Source: Adiantum capillus-veneris (Eukaryota > Streptophyta > Polypodiopsida > Polypodiales > Pteridaceae). Taken from it: a stretch of 64,000 nt of DNA. Position 1 is the first letter of the stretch, and each line of letters starts with the position of its first letter. A program made the translations under genes and the position numbers. Positions 63,894-64,000 of this stretch are shown in pieces. The stretch covers positions 99,683,412 to 99,747,411 of the forward strand of contig CM043963.1 in the NCBI GenBank assembly GCA_014529385.2, written 5' to 3'. Under the pieces are notes generated by a model. It did not search any database, was not told the DNA's origin, and saw only the letters and a program-made list of their open reading frames with translations.

Positions 63894-64000
63894 TTTTATG
63901 TAAGGTGCAGCGGAATGAATGTTTGAACTTTGCTCAAGATGAGTGCTCCGAACTGTGCTCAAGGTTCCTTTTGTTCTTATGGAAGGGAGAGCCTTCCATC

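Larger units (their letters stand above)
63030..64000 (+). mobile_element. 5' end of a further copia element (E6), cut by window edge
   Basis: A Met-type primer site TGGTATTAGAGC lies at 63202-63213, preceded by LTR-like sequence (63030-63201) ending CTTCAAAC, much like the E5 LTR end CTTTAAC. E5 appears to have inserted into this LTR: a possible left remainder is 56104-56135. The leader from 63214 onward has no gag start within the window. Confidence 0.6.

Noticed and set aside
1-64000. tRNA or rRNA genes, and organelle-derived insertions
   Set aside because: Only tRNA-complementary primer sites of retrotransposons were seen; no cloverleaf or rRNA signature was recognised by eye.

Overview
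The window is nuclear DNA of a large-genome land plant and is almost entirely made of decayed, nested retrotransposons. The plant assignment rests on three things: a Tat/Ogre-type Ty3-gypsy element with a second RNase H, L1-type LINEs with a DUF4283-like ORF1, and two spliced exons of a plant-type ALG6 gene. No microbial, organellar, tRNA, rRNA or CRISPR feature was recognised. The species cannot be named; the TE density and the apparently very long ALG6 intron would fit a gymnosperm or fern, but that is inference.

Layout. 1-2962: minus-strand Ty1-copia remnant (RT to gag), cut by the window edge. 2963-8411: plus-strand LINE of family 1 (copy L1). 8412-9051 and 23804-24375: older sequence, including a ~200 bp repeat, split by a 14.75 kb Tat-type gypsy element (9052-23803). 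That element has 2.7 kb LTRs, and its right LTR is split by a 3.36 kb non-coding LTR element (19557-22919, TSD TAATG) containing a head-to-head inverted LTR. 25174-26658: 5'-truncated minus-strand family-1 LINE (L3) with a perfect 14-bp TSD. 26673-28800: microsatellite-rich DNA without a recognisable gene. About 28820-31295: internally deleted family-1 LINE (L2). 31296-37373: internally deleted gypsy element with poorly defined ends. 38281-43925: complete copia element (E4), TSD CATAC, lying 42 bp before the start codon of ALG6. 43973-44460: ALG6 exons 1 and 2, the only host gene recognised. 45557-53170: near-complete LINE of a second family (L4), 11-bp TSD, carrying a Mutator-like insertion at 46685-47363. 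53171-53395: three copies of a hairpin-like repeat. About 53560-56100: minus-strand gypsy mosaic containing patches of a copia element and of an LTR-like sequence. 56136-63029: nearly intact copia element (E5) with near-identical LTRs. 63030-64000: start of a further copia element (E6) running off the window.

Most coding regions are pseudogenes broken by stops, frameshifts and deletions. E5 is the least damaged, and L4 keeps an intact reverse transcriptase core. The elements record a layered history: insertions inside insertions, three short tandem duplications, and pol segments exchanged between unrelated retrotransposon classes. The most biologically relevant point is the ALG6 5' end: a copia element occupies its 5' UTR/promoter zone, and the first intron's acceptor is tandemly duplicated. 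All alignments and counts were made by eye.
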